From: CAVQWT01 sp963810815
GTDB lineage: Bacteria; Pseudomonadota; Gammaproteobacteria; Burkholderiales; Casimicrobiaceae
Assembly: GCA_963810815.1 (NCBI GenBank)
Contig: CAWEPB010000003.1
Location: forward strand, 496,001 to 560,000
DNA: 64,000 bases
Direction: 5' to 3'
Shown here: piece after piece, positions 49,331 through 56,921 of the stretch
Numbering within the stretch: position 1 is the stretch's first letter
How the letters are laid out: each line of letters starts with the position of its first letter
Translations under genes and position numbers: made by a program
Notes under the pieces: generated by a model
The model's database searches: none
What the model was told of the DNA's origin: nothing
What the model saw: only the letters and a program-made list of their open reading frames with translations

Positions 49331-49750
49331 TCACTCCACGTAGCGCTTGAGCGCACGGCGCCGGCCCGGGCGGCTTTTCTGGATGACGACGCCGCGCACC
49401 GGCGCGAGGTCGGCGAGCGGGGTCTCCGGATACGCCGGATTGAGCGCGCGCAGCTTCCAGCCGCCGTCCGCCGCGACCAGCTGGCGGAAGGTCCATTCGC
49501 CATCCACCTGGGCGACGACGAACGACCCGTCGGCGGCGAGTCCCTCGGGCTCGACGATGATGACCTCGCCCTCGACGAACTCGGGCGCCATGCTGTCGCC
49601 CAGCACCATCAGCGCGAACGACTCGGCGCCGCTGCACTCGCCCGGCCCGGTGTCGGCGACGACGGGGATGATCCGGCCCGTCGGGCTCACTGGACTACCT
49701 TCGTGCTGCGCACTCCGGCATTCGCGCTTGGGGCGGCCCGGCGCGCTCAT
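49331..49750 (-). CDS. S24 (LexA/UmuD-like) peptidase-domain protein, probably inactive
   Basis: The 139-residue product has the S24 fold: RIIPVVADTGPGECSGAESF, LMVLGDSMAPEFVEGEVIIV (GDSM with the serine nucleophile and PEFxxGExIIV), DGSFVVAQVDGEWTFRQLVA and GWKLRALNPAYPETPL. In LexA the catalytic Lys follows DDEVTVKRL; here the matching spot reads GEWTFRQL, so the Lys is Arg or missing. There is no DNA-binding domain. It may sense or bind a partner instead of cleaving. Its start overlaps the stop of the upstream reductase (ATGA). Confidence 0.7.
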   Translation of the reverse strand: MSAPGRPKRECRSAQHEGSPVSPTGRIIPVVADTGPGECSGAESFALMVLGDSMAPEFVEGEVIIVEPEGLAADGSFVVAQVDGEWTFRQLVAADGGWKLRALNPAYPETPLADLAPVRGVVIQKSRPGRRRALKRYVE

Positions 49751-51216
49751 GCGACCGCCGCGTGGATCTGTCCGGCCGGCACGCCGATCGTCGCCAGCGC
49801 CGCCGTCGCGGAGTCGACGAACGGCGCGGGTCCGGCCACGTAAACGTCGCAGGCGGCCAGCGGCCGGGCCGCCGCCATGGCCTCGACCAGCCGGATCGCG
49901 CCGGTCGCGGGATCGGCCTCGGTGCACGCCTCGTACCGGAACTGGTCGAAGGCCTCGGCCCAGGCCCGGCACTGGTTGGCGAGGTAGTGCCCGTCGGGGT
50001 GCGTGGCGAGCCACCCCAGTGCCAGCGACTCGGCCGCGTCGACGGCCATCGCGTGCTCGATCAGGCTCTTGATCGGGGCGAACCCCGTGTCGCAGGCCAG
50101 GAACGCGAGGCGCCGCTCGCTCTCCCAGAACACGAAGTCGCCGAGCGGACCGGCGAGGTTGACGGTGCTGCCGGTCGCGAGCGCACCGTCGAACAGCAGC
50201 CGGGCGAAGGCGTCGCCGGCGTCGCGGCGGACGTGGAAGTGCAGGTTGCGCTCGTCGCAGGGGCAACTCGCGATGGCGTAGGTGGCCTGCGCCTCGGCGC
50301 CTGCGGCGGCGGCGCTCAGGGTGACGCTCTGGCCCGCCAGGAAGCGCAGCCGCGTGGTCCGCGGCGTCTGCAGGTGCAGGTGCAGCGTGTCGGCGGCGAG
50401 CGGCCGGACGCCGCGTACGCGCACGGCGATCTCCTGCTCGGGGATGTCGTGGGGTCCCTTCGCCTCCAGCGTCTCCAGCACGATCTCGCTCGACGCCGCC
50501 GAGTGCACGCACAGCAGCACGTGCCCCTGCGCCCGCTCGGCTTCGGACAGCGGGTAGTCGTGCGGGGCGAGCTTCGTCACCTCGCCGGAGACGACGCGCG
50601 CCTTGCACAGCCCGCAGGTGCCGTTGCCGCAGCCGTAGCCCAGCTTGAGCCCGGCCTTGAGCCCCGCCTGCAGCAGCGTGTCGCGCCCCTCGACGAAGAA
50701 CTCGTGGCCGCTGGGACGCACGCTGACGTGGGCGGATACGATCTTGAGCATGTCATCCATGATGGCGATCGGGTCTGCGGTGTCGGTGGCGAGCACGGCG
50801 GCGAGGCCGCGCTCGAGAAACGCCCGGAGTTCGCCCAGCGCGGGATCGGGCGCGGCGCCCGCGCCGTCCTCGATCCGCTGCTGCAGGCTGACGACCAGAT
50901 CGTGATAGCGCTGCAGGTGCCGGCGCGTGTCGGCGAGTTCCTGGCTCTGGGCGAACAGGCGCTGCGCCAGCACCTCGCGACCGGGCAACGCGCGTTCGAA
51001 CACCCGCCGCCCGAAGGCTTCCTCCTTCAGGCGTGTCACGCGCTCGAACGCCCCCGACTCCTCGAGGTTCATCTGCGGGTACAGCGCCAGCAGCCCGGCG
51101 GTCGACACCATGCCGTCGTTCGCCGGCAGCCGGCCGTCGCGGATCTCGCGCTGCAACTCGCCGCGCGGCACGCCGATCAGGCGCGCCGCCCGCGATAGCG
51201 TCAGCCACTGCGTCAT
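49747..51216 (-). CDS. [2Fe-2S] ferredoxin plus FNR-type flavin reductase with helical N-terminal domain
   Basis: The 489-residue product starts MTQWLTLSRAARLIGVPRGE, a MerR-like helix-turn-helix-type segment, then a helical region with LQRYHDLVVSLQQRIEDGAG. A plant-type ferredoxin domain follows, LKLGYGCGNGTCGLCKARVV with C-x4-C-x2-C and a fourth Cys in LLCVHSA. The C-terminal half is FNR-like: LRFLAGQSVTLSAAAAG (flavin), LAFLACDTGFAPIKSLIEHA (NAD(P) site) and YVAGPAPFVDSATAAL. It should move electrons between NAD(P)H and a partner through FAD and [2Fe-2S]. The N-terminal domain is unusual for such reductases. Confidence 0.8.
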   Translation of the reverse strand: MTQWLTLSRAARLIGVPRGELQREIRDGRLPANDGMVSTAGLLALYPQMNLEESGAFERVTRLKEEAFGRRVFERALPGREVLAQRLFAQSQELADTRRHLQRYHDLVVSLQQRIEDGAGAAPDPALGELRAFLERGLAAVLATDTADPIAIMDDMLKIVSAHVSVRPSGHEFFVEGRDTLLQAGLKAGLKLGYGCGNGTCGLCKARVVSGEVTKLAPHDYPLSEAERAQGHVLLCVHSAASSEIVLETLEAKGPHDIPEQEIAVRVRGVRPLAADTLHLHLQTPRTTRLRFLAGQSVTLSAAAAGAEAQATYAIASCPCDERNLHFHVRRDAGDAFARLLFDGALATGSTVNLAGPLGDFVFWESERRLAFLACDTGFAPIKSLIEHAMAVDAAESLALGWLATHPDGHYLANQCRAWAEAFDQFRYEACTEADPATGAIRLVEAMAAARPLAACDVYVAGPAPFVDSATAALATIGVPAGQIHAAVA

Positions 51217-51350
51217 TCATTCCCCGCGCGCCTGCCGGCCGTCCAGCTGCGGATCATGCGCGCGGCGGCCGACGCGGGCAACCGCCGCTCGCCGCCGCCG
51301 ACGGGTACCGGCGCTCGGCGGAGCGCGGTGCGGCGGGGCGCGCCACGGCA

Positions 51351-52217
51351 TCAGGGCTTCTTGCCGGCGACCGCCTCGAGTGCCTGCGCCGTCGTGTCGG
51401 GATGCCGGACGATGGTCATGAACTGCCCCATGCCGAGGTCCGGCCAGCCCAGCGCCGTGCGGTAGCGGCCGTACAGCGCGTGCGCACGCTTGTCGACGAC
51501 GTAGATCTCCCACGGCAGGGCGGCGATGTTGTCGGCCCCGATCTTGTTCACCCACCAGCCTTCGCCGTACTCGGCGCTGTTCAGCGCGACGCCGAAGACG
51601 GCGAGCTTCTTGTCGGGCAGGACGATGGCGTAGACCTGCCCCGTCTCGCCGACGCCCTTCGCCAGGTTGTCGCGGATGGTCTGCACCGCCTGCTCGAAGC
51701 TCGCGAACTCGTTGAGGTCGCTGCGGTCGCCGAAGTGCTCCATCCCGATCATGTACCGGTAGCCCGCGAGGTCCTCGGCCTTGAGGTCGCCGCCGGCCGG
51801 CTTGCCGGGGCCGAAGGCGTCCGCCAGCCTCGCCGCGACCTTCCTGACCGCCTCGTCGGCGCGGTCGTAGCTGCCGCGAAGGTAGGCGCGCGCCCAGTAC
51901 TCGGTGTTCTGGTAGAACACCGTGCCGTCGCTGCGGACGCCGACGCGGATCGGCGCCGCCACGATGGCGGTCCCGCCGATCGCGGACACGGCGCCCAGCA
52001 GGCCGGGGTCGGTCGCGACGACGACGCCGTACTGCGCCAGGCCCTTGGGCTGATACCGGCCGACGACGTCGAACCCGGCGGCCGCGAGCTTCTTCTCGAC
52101 CTCTGCCATCGCCGCCTTCACGTCGCCGGCGGGAACCTTGGGCGCCTCGACATAGGGACTCATGGCCTGTGCGACGCACGACCACGCGATCACTGCTGCT
52201 GCCAGCCAAGCTCTCAT
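51351..52217 (-). CDS. Exported protein, DUF302-like
   Basis: The 288-residue product has a signal peptide MRAWLAAAVIAWSCVAQAMS and a mature domain with AMAEVEKKLAAAGFDVVGRY, QPKGLAQYGVVVATDPGLLG, then TVFYQNTEYWARAYLRGSYD, GYRYMIGMEHFGDRSDLNEF and KKLAVFGVALNSAEYGEGWW, YRTALGWPDLGMGQFMTIVR. The start resembles DUF302-type repeats. It is periplasmic. I recall similar proteins beside dsr genes in sulfur oxidisers, but no activity is known. Lies in the divergent block. Confidence 0.6.
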   Translation of the reverse strand: MRAWLAAAVIAWSCVAQAMSPYVEAPKVPAGDVKAAMAEVEKKLAAAGFDVVGRYQPKGLAQYGVVVATDPGLLGAVSAIGGTAIVAAPIRVGVRSDGTVFYQNTEYWARAYLRGSYDRADEAVRKVAARLADAFGPGKPAGGDLKAEDLAGYRYMIGMEHFGDRSDLNEFASFEQAVQTIRDNLAKGVGETGQVYAIVLPDKKLAVFGVALNSAEYGEGWWVNKIGADNIAALPWEIYVVDKRAHALYGRYRTALGWPDLGMGQFMTIVRHPDTTAQALEAVAGKKP

Positions 52218-52305
52218 TGCTCGTCCTTTCGGGAAAAATGCGGGGGCGGCGGGGCCGCTGTCCGGGGCCGACCACGGCGGCGACGCCGGGTCCCGCCCCG
52301 GGTCG

Positions 52306-53223
52306 TCAGCGGTCGACCCGGATGCGGTCGTGATATCGGGCGCGATAGATGAGCCGCGGATGGCCGGGGTCGTCGACGAATCCGGAGCGGTCGTGCAGCA
52401 CGTTGTTGCACAGCAGGCCCATGCCGGGCTTCAGCGTCAGGCGGTGGATGTAAGGCGACGGGCCCGCCAGCAGGCGCTCGAGGCGCGCGGCCGCGGCGCG
52501 CACGGTCCGGTCATCCTTCCACTCGATGCTGCGCGTGCGCGCGGTGTAGCGCATGTGCAGCGCGCCGGTGTCGGCGTCCACGGAGAACACGGGGCCCGAC
52601 TGGGCGTCGCGGACGACGCCCGCGTCGTCGGTGCGCGCGGGAATCGTCATCGCGTCGGGCTGCATCAGCGCCGCGGCGAACTCGGGGTCGGTGTCGCGCA
52701 GCAGCAGGTAGGCGATCTCGTGGTCGAACAGCGAGTTCTCCCCGCCGGATGCGGCGCTGGACACGCAGTGGAGGACCATCGCCCGGATGCGCCGCTCCGG
52801 CGGGTTGTAGTAGCCGTCGGTGTGCCAGCGGATCGGCCGGTTGGTGTACGGGATGAAGTCGCCACGGCCGCCGGCGCCGGTGACGGTGACGCTGCTGACG
52901 CCGTCGTCGTCGGCGAGCCAGTTGTGGTCGAGGTGGACCAGGCCGAACTGGCTTGCCAGCAGGCGCGGCAGGTCCTTGTCGGCCGTTGTGTCCTGGCTGG
53001 CGTAGATCACCATGTTCGCGCGCGCGCAGCGGTCGGCGAGCGCCGCCCGCTCGTCGCGGGTCAGCGCCCGCGGGTCGCGCACCGGCACCACCAGCTCGGA
53101 CGGGCGCGCGGGATACGCGGCGAGCTTCTCGGCCCGCCACGCCCGGTAGGCGTCCTCGTTGGCGGGGTCGAACGGCCCGGACGTGGCGCGCACGCGCGGC
53201 GCCTGCAGGACGGCGGCAGTCAT
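52306..53223 (-). CDS. TauD/TfdA-family Fe(II)/2-oxoglutarate-like dioxygenase
   Basis: The 305-residue product includes FIPYTNRPIRWHTDGYYNPP, with the HxD of the iron site near residues 133-135, and GLLCNNVLHDRSGFVDDPGH with the distal His, followed by RLIYRARYHDRIRVDR. The jellyroll core between (SLFDHEIAYLLLRDTDPEFA, ADTGALHMRYTARTRSIEW) matches the TauD/TfdA fold. Relatives hydroxylate sulfonates or other substrates with 2-oxoglutarate. Its place inside a sulfur-oxidation block suggests a sulfur-linked or thiol substrate; this is inference. Confidence 0.8.
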   Translation of the reverse strand: MTAAVLQAPRVRATSGPFDPANEDAYRAWRAEKLAAYPARPSELVVPVRDPRALTRDERAALADRCARANMVIYASQDTTADKDLPRLLASQFGLVHLDHNWLADDDGVSSVTVTGAGGRGDFIPYTNRPIRWHTDGYYNPPERRIRAMVLHCVSSAASGGENSLFDHEIAYLLLRDTDPEFAAALMQPDAMTIPARTDDAGVVRDAQSGPVFSVDADTGALHMRYTARTRSIEWKDDRTVRAAAARLERLLAGPSPYIHRLTLKPGMGLLCNNVLHDRSGFVDDPGHPRLIYRARYHDRIRVDR

Positions 53224-53224
53224 G

Positions 53225-53824
53225 TCATTCTCCCGCGGCCCGTGCGCCGCGCTCCGGCCGGCGCGGCGATTCGTCGAGGAGCCCTGCCATCGCGCGGTGC
53301 AGGTTGGCGGCGGCGTCCGGGGCCTCGACCTCGATGACCTGCGAGATGGCCCAGGTCCGGTCCTGCTCGGTCATCACCTCGGCGACGCGATGGCCGAGCC
53401 AGCGCAGGAACGCGTAGTCGGGACCGTCGGCGGTCCAGTCGAACCCGGCGCATTCCACGGCGCCGGCGTTGACCCGGTCGATGAACCGGCGCTTGATGTC
53501 CGCCGCGGTCTCGGCGCCGACGAGGTCGGACTCGTTCTCGGCGAGGATCTCCCCGACGCGGTTGGCGATCGCCGTCGTGAACGCGACGCGCCACGCCTCG
53601 TCGCCGCGACGATGCGCGAGGCGGTCGGCGCCCAGCGTCAGGAAGACGAGGAATTCCCCGACGAAGGCGAAATACTGCGGACCGGGCGGAAGCTCGTAGC
53701 CCGCGGCGCGCATCGTCTTCATCGAATTCTGCGCGACGCGCCAGACGATGAACGCGGCCGCCCCGGCGATCTCCGCCGCCGATTTCGGCCTGCCTTCGTT
53801 GAACCAGTGGCTCTTGATGCGCAT
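53225..53824 (-). CDS. Conserved hypothetical helical protein
   Basis: The 199-residue product starts MRIKSHWFNEGRPKSAAEIA and continues GAAAFIVWRVAQNSMKTMRA, YFAFVGEFLVFLTLGADRLA, AFTTAIANRVGEILAENESD and FLRWLGHRVAEVMTEQDRTW. It is helical and soluble with one partial hydrophobic segment. Not recognised by name. The start overlaps the stop of the TusA-tandem gene, and its stop is followed at once by the dioxygenase gene, so it is part of the same operon. Confidence 0.6.
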   Translation of the reverse strand: MRIKSHWFNEGRPKSAAEIAGAAAFIVWRVAQNSMKTMRAAGYELPPGPQYFAFVGEFLVFLTLGADRLAHRRGDEAWRVAFTTAIANRVGEILAENESDLVGAETAADIKRRFIDRVNAGAVECAGFDWTADGPDYAFLRWLGHRVAEVMTEQDRTWAISQVIEVEAPDAAANLHRAMAGLLDESPRRPERGARAAGE

Positions 53825-54315
53825 CAGGTGCGGCAGATGTAGAACTCGAACTCGCCGGGGCCGATTTCGTCGGTCTCGAGCAGGCGGTAGCCGGTCGCCT
53901 TCACCCAGCCGGCGACGTCGTCGGCGACGCCGGGGCAATTGCTGACGAGCTTCAGCGTCTCGCCGGGCCGCATGCTGGACAGCAGCTTCTTCGCTTCGAC
54001 GACGGGGCCCGGGCAGACGACGCCGCGCAGGTCGAGCACGGCGTTGGGCGTCTGGTGCTGCGCGCGCCCGCGCCGGATGTAGTAGGCGTGGCTGCCGTCG
54101 GGCTGGCGCTCGGTGCGCGCGATCCGGTTGTCCGTGTACTTGGTCCAGGCGAAGAGGTCGTCCGGCGTGCCCGGGCAATCGGAGTACAGCAGCAGCACCT
54201 CGCCGGGACGAAGGTCGTCGACGAGCTTCTTGGCGCCCAGCAGCGGCGCCGGGCAGCTGGTGCCGCGCATGTCGAGGGTCACCGCGGGCGCGGGCAGGGT
54301 GTCGTCGCTCATCAT
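53824..54315 (-). CDS. Tandem TusA-TusA fusion (two sulfur-carrier domains)
   Basis: The 163-residue product carries two TusA domains. The first has LDMRGTSCPAPLLGAKKLVD with Cys21 and GEVLLLYSDCPGTPDDL; the second has LDLRGVVCPGPVVEAKKLLS with Cys101 and GETLKLVSNCPGVADDV, ending EFYICRT. Each domain keeps the CPxP sulfur site plus a second cysteine. Fusion allows sulfur relay between sites within one protein. Ordinary TusA proteins are single-domain (for example at 45133). Ribosome site GGAGAACG precedes the ATG. Confidence 0.88.
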   Translation of the reverse strand: MMSDDTLPAPAVTLDMRGTSCPAPLLGAKKLVDDLRPGEVLLLYSDCPGTPDDLFAWTKYTDNRIARTERQPDGSHAYYIRRGRAQHQTPNAVLDLRGVVCPGPVVEAKKLLSSMRPGETLKLVSNCPGVADDVAGWVKATGYRLLETDEIGPGEFEFYICRT

Positions 54316-54362
54316 CGTTCTCCTCCCGCCGGCACGGACGCATTCCGTGCGGCGGCCATCGC

Positions 54363-54692
54363 CTAGTATCCGCCCTTGCCGTACGGCTGCGGGAGGCCCG
54401 CGATCTTGGCGCCCTGCTTGGCCGGGCCCACCGGGAACAGGTCGTACAGGAACTTGCTGTCGGCGTCCGGCCGCAACGCCTGGAAACCCTTCAGCATGTT
54501 GCGGAAATTCGGCGAGTGACCGTTCTCCTGGTACTCGTTGCGCAGGAAGCGGATGACTTCCCAGTGCGCGTCGGTCAGCGCGATGCCCTCGGCCGCGGCG
54601 ATCGCGATCGCCACCTCATCCCGGTAATCGGGTTCGAGCAGATAGCCACCGTCGTCCGTTGCGAGCTCGATTCCGTCGACCACGTATCCCAT
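54363..54692 (-). CDS. DsrC/TusE-fold paralogue without cysteines (RspA-like)
   Basis: The 109-residue product matches the DsrC/TusE fold: IELATDDGGYLLEPDYRDEV, EGIALTDAHWEVIRFLRNEY, FQALRPDADSKFLYDLFPVG. But the C-terminal arm reads PAKQGAKIAGLPQPYGKGGY, where true DsrC has PAKQACKIAGLPKPTGCV: both redox cysteines are gone and the protein contains none. It therefore cannot carry sulfur; cysteine-free members (RspA) are thought to be regulatory or structural. The dsrC at 60737 keeps both. Confidence 0.88.
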   Translation of the reverse strand: MGYVVDGIELATDDGGYLLEPDYRDEVAIAIAAAEGIALTDAHWEVIRFLRNEYQENGHSPNFRNMLKGFQALRPDADSKFLYDLFPVGPAKQGAKIAGLPQPYGKGGY

Positions 54693-54745
54693 GTCTTGCC
54701 TCCATGCCGTTCAGTTTCCGGCCCGCGGTGTCCCGGGGCCGCCCG

Positions 54746-55363
54746 TCATTCGTCGGCCGCGACGATCGTCTTCGCCGGGACGAAGAGGCCCCAGCCCATC
54801 CGCCGGTCGCCGCCGATTCCCTCGCGCTGGATCAGCAGCGAGTCGGCCGCGCCGAGTCCGTGCAGCGACAGCGCGAACCCGGCGACCTCGCGGCCGCCCG
54901 CCTGCCCTTGGCGGCGGCGCCCCGAGATGAACCGGCAGGCCACGCCCATCCGCTCCAGCTCGCGCCCGACGTGGGCCTCGAACGCGGCGTCGTCGGCCGC
55001 GTCGGTGGCGACACGCTGCGCGGACAGCGTCGGGCTGGGCCGCAGCGCGCGCTGCGTTCCCGCGCCGATCCGCAGCGGGCTGCCGCCGACTTCGAGCGTC
55101 GCGTCCTCCAGCAGCAGCGCGTCGGGCAATCGCGCCGCCGGCAGGCGCAGCAACAGCTTGGCGCGCTGCGCGAGCAGCACGACGCCGTACGTCGTCGGCG
55201 CGGCGCGCAGCGGGTGGATGCCGGCCAGCGCCTCGCCCGGCAGCCAGGTGAGCCGCGACTCGATGGCGAGCTGCAGCGGCCAGGCGTAGTCGGCGGGAAG
55301 GCTGGTGCCCTCGACGTCGAAGGCGACGTCGACGACCGTCGGGTCGGATTCCTGCACAGGCAT
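54746..55363 (-). CDS. Cas6/Cmx6-like protein inside the sulfur locus
   Basis: The 205-residue product opens VVDVAFDVEGTSLPADYAWP and LQLAIESRLTWLPGEALAGI, HPLRAAP, then LLLRLPAARLPDALLLEDAT, EVGGSPLRIGAGTQRALRPS and VACRFISGRRRQG. It ends GFALSLHGLGAADSLLIQRE, GIGGDRRMGWGLFVPAKTI. The tandem RAMP-like layout and the closing Gly-rich GIGGDRRMGxGLFVP with DSLxLQ match the type I-MYXAN Cas6/Cmx6 CRISPR RNA endonuclease. No CRISPR repeats or other cas genes are seen. It sits between the DsrC-like and SQR-like genes. The name is by resemblance; RNA binding is untested. Confidence 0.75.
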   Translation of the reverse strand: MPVQESDPTVVDVAFDVEGTSLPADYAWPLQLAIESRLTWLPGEALAGIHPLRAAPTTYGVVLLAQRAKLLLRLPAARLPDALLLEDATLEVGGSPLRIGAGTQRALRPSPTLSAQRVATDAADDAAFEAHVGRELERMGVACRFISGRRRQGQAGGREVAGFALSLHGLGAADSLLIQREGIGGDRRMGWGLFVPAKTIVAADE

Positions 55364-55373
55364 GGGCGCCCCG

Positions 55374-55604
55374 TCAGACGGACGGACCGGCAGCCGTGGG
55401 CGGCTGCTCGTCGGCCCAGCGCTGCATCGCCGTGCCCCACTGCCGCGCGGTCGCCGGGTCGATGTCGAAGATCGTGAACCGCGTCCGCTCGCGGATGCGG
55501 ATCCGCAGCAGCTTCATGCCTCCGGCGTCATGCAGCACGTCCTGCAATTCGATCTCCTGCCCGCCGAGGGGCACGGTGAACCGTTGAAGGGGCGTGATCT
55601 GCAT
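55374..55604 (-). CDS. Small hypothetical protein beside the Cas6-like gene
   Basis: The 76-residue product reads MQITPLQRFTVPLGGQEIEL, QDVLHDAGGMKLLRIRIRER, TRFTIFDIDPATARQWGTAM. It is beta-rich with one helix, no cysteines and no membrane part. Not recognised. It lies 10 bases upstream of the Cas6-like gene and 36 bases after the SQR-like gene on the same strand, so the three are probably co-transcribed. Confidence 0.6.
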   Translation of the reverse strand: MQITPLQRFTVPLGGQEIELQDVLHDAGGMKLLRIRIRERTRFTIFDIDPATARQWGTAMQRWADEQPPTAAGPSV

Positions 55605-55640
55605 GGGGTGCGGAGTCGTCGGGGGCGGCGCGGCCGGCGG

Positions 55641-56921
55641 TCACTTCTTCAGCTTCATGATGCCCATGGCGTTCATCACCAGCTTCTCGTACAGGGGCTC
55701 CGAGGTGCCGGACCGCATCTTGCGCAGGAAGTACTTCTCGAAGCCGATCTTGGCCAGGTGCACCCACTTGCCCTCGGCGAACCAGTTCACGTTGCGCGGC
55801 GGGATCTGCGGCAGCGCCACGAACGCGGCGCCGGTGTCGCCGAAGTCGGCGAGGCACACCGCGTTCCACGTCGCGCGCGTGTCGGGCTCGCGGCCGTCGA
55901 GCGCGGCGCGGATGTTGTGCGCCGCCGCCGTCACCATCGACTCGATCATGTAGCCGGTCTTCGGCGCCCCCGTCGGCACCGGCGTCACCTCGACCGGCGG
56001 GATCGCGACGCAGACGCCGACCGCGTGGATGTTCCTGAACTTCGGGTTGCGCTGGAATTCGTCGATCAGGATGAAGCCGCGCGGATTGGTCAGCCCTTCG
56101 ATGCCGAACACCGCGTCGATGCCCTTGAACGCCGGCAGCATCATCGAGTAGCGGAACGGCAGCTCGTGCTCCTTCTTCGGCTTGCCGTCCTCGTCGTGCT
56201 CGGTGACGAACATCTTCCCCGCCTCGACGCGGGTCGTCTTGGCGTTGCAGATCCACTTGATGTGCCGCTCGCGCAGCGCCGATTCGAGCAGCCCCTTCGA
56301 ATCGCCGACGCCGCCCAGCCCCAGGTGCCCCACGTACGGCTCGGCGGTGACGAAGGTCATCGGCACCTTGTCGCGGATCTTCCGCCGCCGCAGGTCGGTG
56401 TCCATGATCATCGCGAATTCGTAGGCGGGACCGTAGCAGGACGCCCCCTGGACCGCGCCGACGACGATGGGCCCGGGACTGGCGACGAACTGCTGCCAGG
56501 CCTTCTCGGCCTCGACCGCGTGATCGACGTGGCAGACCGACTGCGTGTGGCCGCCCGACGCGGCGGGGCCGAGCCCGGGCACCTCGTCGAAGGCGAGCTT
56601 CGGACCGGTGGCGATCACCAGGTGGTCGTAGGCGATGCTGTTGCCGTCGTCCAGCTCGATCCGGTTCTCGGCCGGATGCACCCGCTTGGCGCCGACCGGG
56701 ACGAACTCGATGCCCTTGCGCTTGAGCGACGTCGCGAGGTCGATCTCGATGTCCGACCGCTTCCGCCAGTTCACGGCGACCCACGGATTGCTCGGGACGA
56801 AGTGGAATCGCGGGCTGTTGGAGACCACGGTCACCGTGTCCTCGCGGCGGGCGAGCTCGCGCATCTCGTAGGCCATGGGCATGCCGCCCAGGCCGGCTCC
56901 GAGGACGACAATATGTGCCAT
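55641..56921 (-). CDS. Sulfide:quinone oxidoreductase-like flavoprotein
   Basis: The 426-residue product starts MAHIVVLGAGLGGMPMAYEM, an FAD Rossmann motif, with VTVVSNSPRFHFVPSNPWVA, AYDHLVIATGPKLAFDEVPG and QSVCHVDHAVEAEKAWQQFV. GAVQGASCYGPAYEFAMIMD gives a cysteine near residue 161 and FVALPQIPPRNVNW the C-terminal quinone-pocket region. The layout fits sulfide:quinone reductases and FccB-like enzymes. It may put electrons from sulfide into quinone. It opens the divergent operon, 318 bases from dsrA. Confidence 0.82.
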   Translation of the reverse strand: MAHIVVLGAGLGGMPMAYEMRELARREDTVTVVSNSPRFHFVPSNPWVAVNWRKRSDIEIDLATSLKRKGIEFVPVGAKRVHPAENRIELDDGNSIAYDHLVIATGPKLAFDEVPGLGPAASGGHTQSVCHVDHAVEAEKAWQQFVASPGPIVVGAVQGASCYGPAYEFAMIMDTDLRRRKIRDKVPMTFVTAEPYVGHLGLGGVGDSKGLLESALRERHIKWICNAKTTRVEAGKMFVTEHDEDGKPKKEHELPFRYSMMLPAFKGIDAVFGIEGLTNPRGFILIDEFQRNPKFRNIHAVGVCVAIPPVEVTPVPTGAPKTGYMIESMVTAAAHNIRAALDGREPDTRATWNAVCLADFGDTGAAFVALPQIPPRNVNWFAEGKWVHLAKIGFEKYFLRKMRSGTSEPLYEKLVMNAMGIMKLKK

